Part shown: positions 63,341 to 64,000 of the stretch, one piece after another
Layout of the letters: every line of letters starts with the position of its first letter
How positions within the stretch are numbered: the stretch's first letter is position 1
Assembly (NCBI GenBank): GCA_024684815.1
Contig: JAIKWL010000018.1
Span: forward strand, 1-64,000
DNA: 64,000 nucleotides
Direction: 5' to 3'
DNA from: Saccharofermentans sp.
Lineage (GTDB): Bacteria; Bacillota; Clostridia; Saccharofermentanales; Saccharofermentanaceae
The notes under the pieces: generated by a model
The model's input: only the letters and a program-made list of their open reading frames with translations
What the model was told of the DNA's origin: nothing
The model's database searches: none
Made by a program: the position numbers and the translations under genes

Positions 63341-64000
63341 TCAGTCATCAGCAAACACCTTATTTATGAATGCCTCGTCATATTCAAGCACTGAATATCT
63401 CGGGAACCATTCCATCCTGAGTTTTGCGAACAAAAGCAACGGATGCTTCATAAAGAACTTCTTCATCACCTTGCGGTCTCCCGAATAACGTTCTTCGAAA
63501 GCCTGCTTCAGTAATTTATTAAGCTTGTCATCCGGCTTGAAAGAAGCCTCTATCAATCTGTTCGCGGCATTCCTGTCACTTTGCATCCTTGATTCCCATT
63601 TACTGCTGCCTGCAGTGGAAACTCCTGTTCCGTAGCCGTACATAGCTACACAAGATGGACAGTAACTGATCCTTACCCCGTCGTAAGCCATAAGTCTGTA
63701 TGAAAGATCCTCACAGTATATTACCTGTCCTTCGATCTTTCTGAGATATCGGATAAATACATCTCTTTCGATCAGGGTCGACACTCCGTGGATATAATCA
63801 TCAAGGATAAGATAATTGCGCTTTATCCTGTTTTGATCATAACCTGAATCAGTGTAACAACCGGTCAATTGAGGGGGTGCGGATTTTCTTATAGGCGAGA
63901 TCATCTCTTTTCCGGAATCGAAAAAGAGTATATCCCCGAATGACAGTGATGCTTTGTTTTTCTCAGCGTTATCGAACAGTTTCTTAAGAGATGAAGGGCC
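63341..64000 (-). CDS. GT2-like glycosyltransferase (5' end outside window)
   Basis: The frame is open to base 64000, so the true start lies beyond the window; 219 codons are present. The visible part is the C-terminal half of a family 2-type protein: RNYLILDDYIHGVSTLIERDVF and QVIYCEDLSYRLMAYDGVRISYCP (ED catalytic motif) followed by a helical tail. The DxD region is not included. It ends 50 bases before the next GT2 start. Assignment rests on this half only. Confidence 0.7.
   Translation of the reverse strand, partial: GPSSLKKLFDNAEKNKASLSFGDILFFDSGKEMISPIRKSAPPQLTGCYTDSGYDQNRIKRNYLILDDYIHGVSTLIERDVFIRYLRKIEGQVIYCEDLSYRLMAYDGVRISYCPSCVAMYGYGTGVSTAGSSKWESRMQSDRNAANRLIEASFKPDDKLNKLLKQAFEERYSGDRKVMKKFFMKHPLLLFAKLRMEWFPRYSVLEYDEAFINKVFADD

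Noticed and set aside
1..64000. tRNA, rRNA, CRISPR, prophage or intact insertion sequences
   Set aside because: No cloverleaf, spaced direct-repeat array, integrase or complete transposase was recognised by reading both strands; the Rpn fragment is the only mobile-type remnant.

Overview
The window looks like a chromosomal segment of a Gram-positive, low-to-moderate-GC Firmicute, most likely a Clostridia-class anaerobe from a gut or rumen-type habitat. The pointers are GatCAB instead of a glutaminyl-tRNA synthetase route, a tryptophan T-box leader, enoyl-ACP reductase of the FabK type, an Rpn nuclease remnant, choline/glucan-binding repeat proteins, a SufBC-only iron-sulfur pair and many lipoproteins with Thr/Glu/Ser-rich linkers. 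I cannot name a genus from sequence alone. There are no rRNA or tRNA genes, CRISPR arrays, intact insertion sequences or phage modules. Most genes lie on the minus strand.

Layout. 1-6.6 kb: 5' part of gltB (glutamate synthase) with a divergent GltC-like LysR regulator, then an ECF sigma factor and its membrane partner. 6.9-9.3 kb: trpE-trpG under a Trp-specific T-box. 9.3-19 kb: a lipoprotein, a membrane-anchored foldase-like protein, a HAD phosphatase, a CNNM/CorC-type membrane protein, gatCAB and a second foldase-like lipoprotein. 19-31.2 kb: a tightly overlapping operon of two nucleotidyltransferase-like proteins, an HprK-like kinase, a PqqD-like protein, a QueC-like PP-loop enzyme, three GT2 glycosyltransferases, a pyruvyltransferase-like protein, an FrhB-like ferredoxin protein, an ABC exporter and UDP-galactopyranose mutase. 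31-35.4 kb: a GH3 glycosidase, a macrodomain protein and a repeat lipoprotein. 35.4-41 kb: fabHKDGFZ behind a probable FabT-type operator. 41-43.5 kb: a decayed Rpn gene, an LRR/choline-binding-repeat surface protein and a broken copy of its 3' end. 43.5-49 kb: an operon with an ACP, a fused ketosynthase/chain-length-factor-like protein, a ketoreductase, a flavodoxin-like reductase, a papain/C39-like protein and an asparaginase. 49-57 kb: exonuclease III, a 1283-residue sensor/GGDEF/EAL/beta-repeat fusion, a DUF4236 protein and sufCB. 57-64 kb: glmS, a Sel1-like protein, a lipoprotein and the edge of a second glycosyltransferase cluster.

How it fits together. The 19-31 kb operon combines peptide-modification-type components (PqqD, HprK-like kinase, nucleotidyltransferases, PP-loop enzyme, exporter) with glycan-building enzymes, and no separate precursor peptide is visible. 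It is the best candidate here for an undescribed system. The second candidate is the ACP/KS-CLF/ketoreductase operon, a compact polyketide- or fatty-acid-like synthase lying next to, but separate from, the housekeeping fab operon, which itself lacks acpP. A third unusual item is the c-di-GMP-type protein, which carries a LacI/PBP1-like sensor at one end and a long beta-repeat domain at the other.
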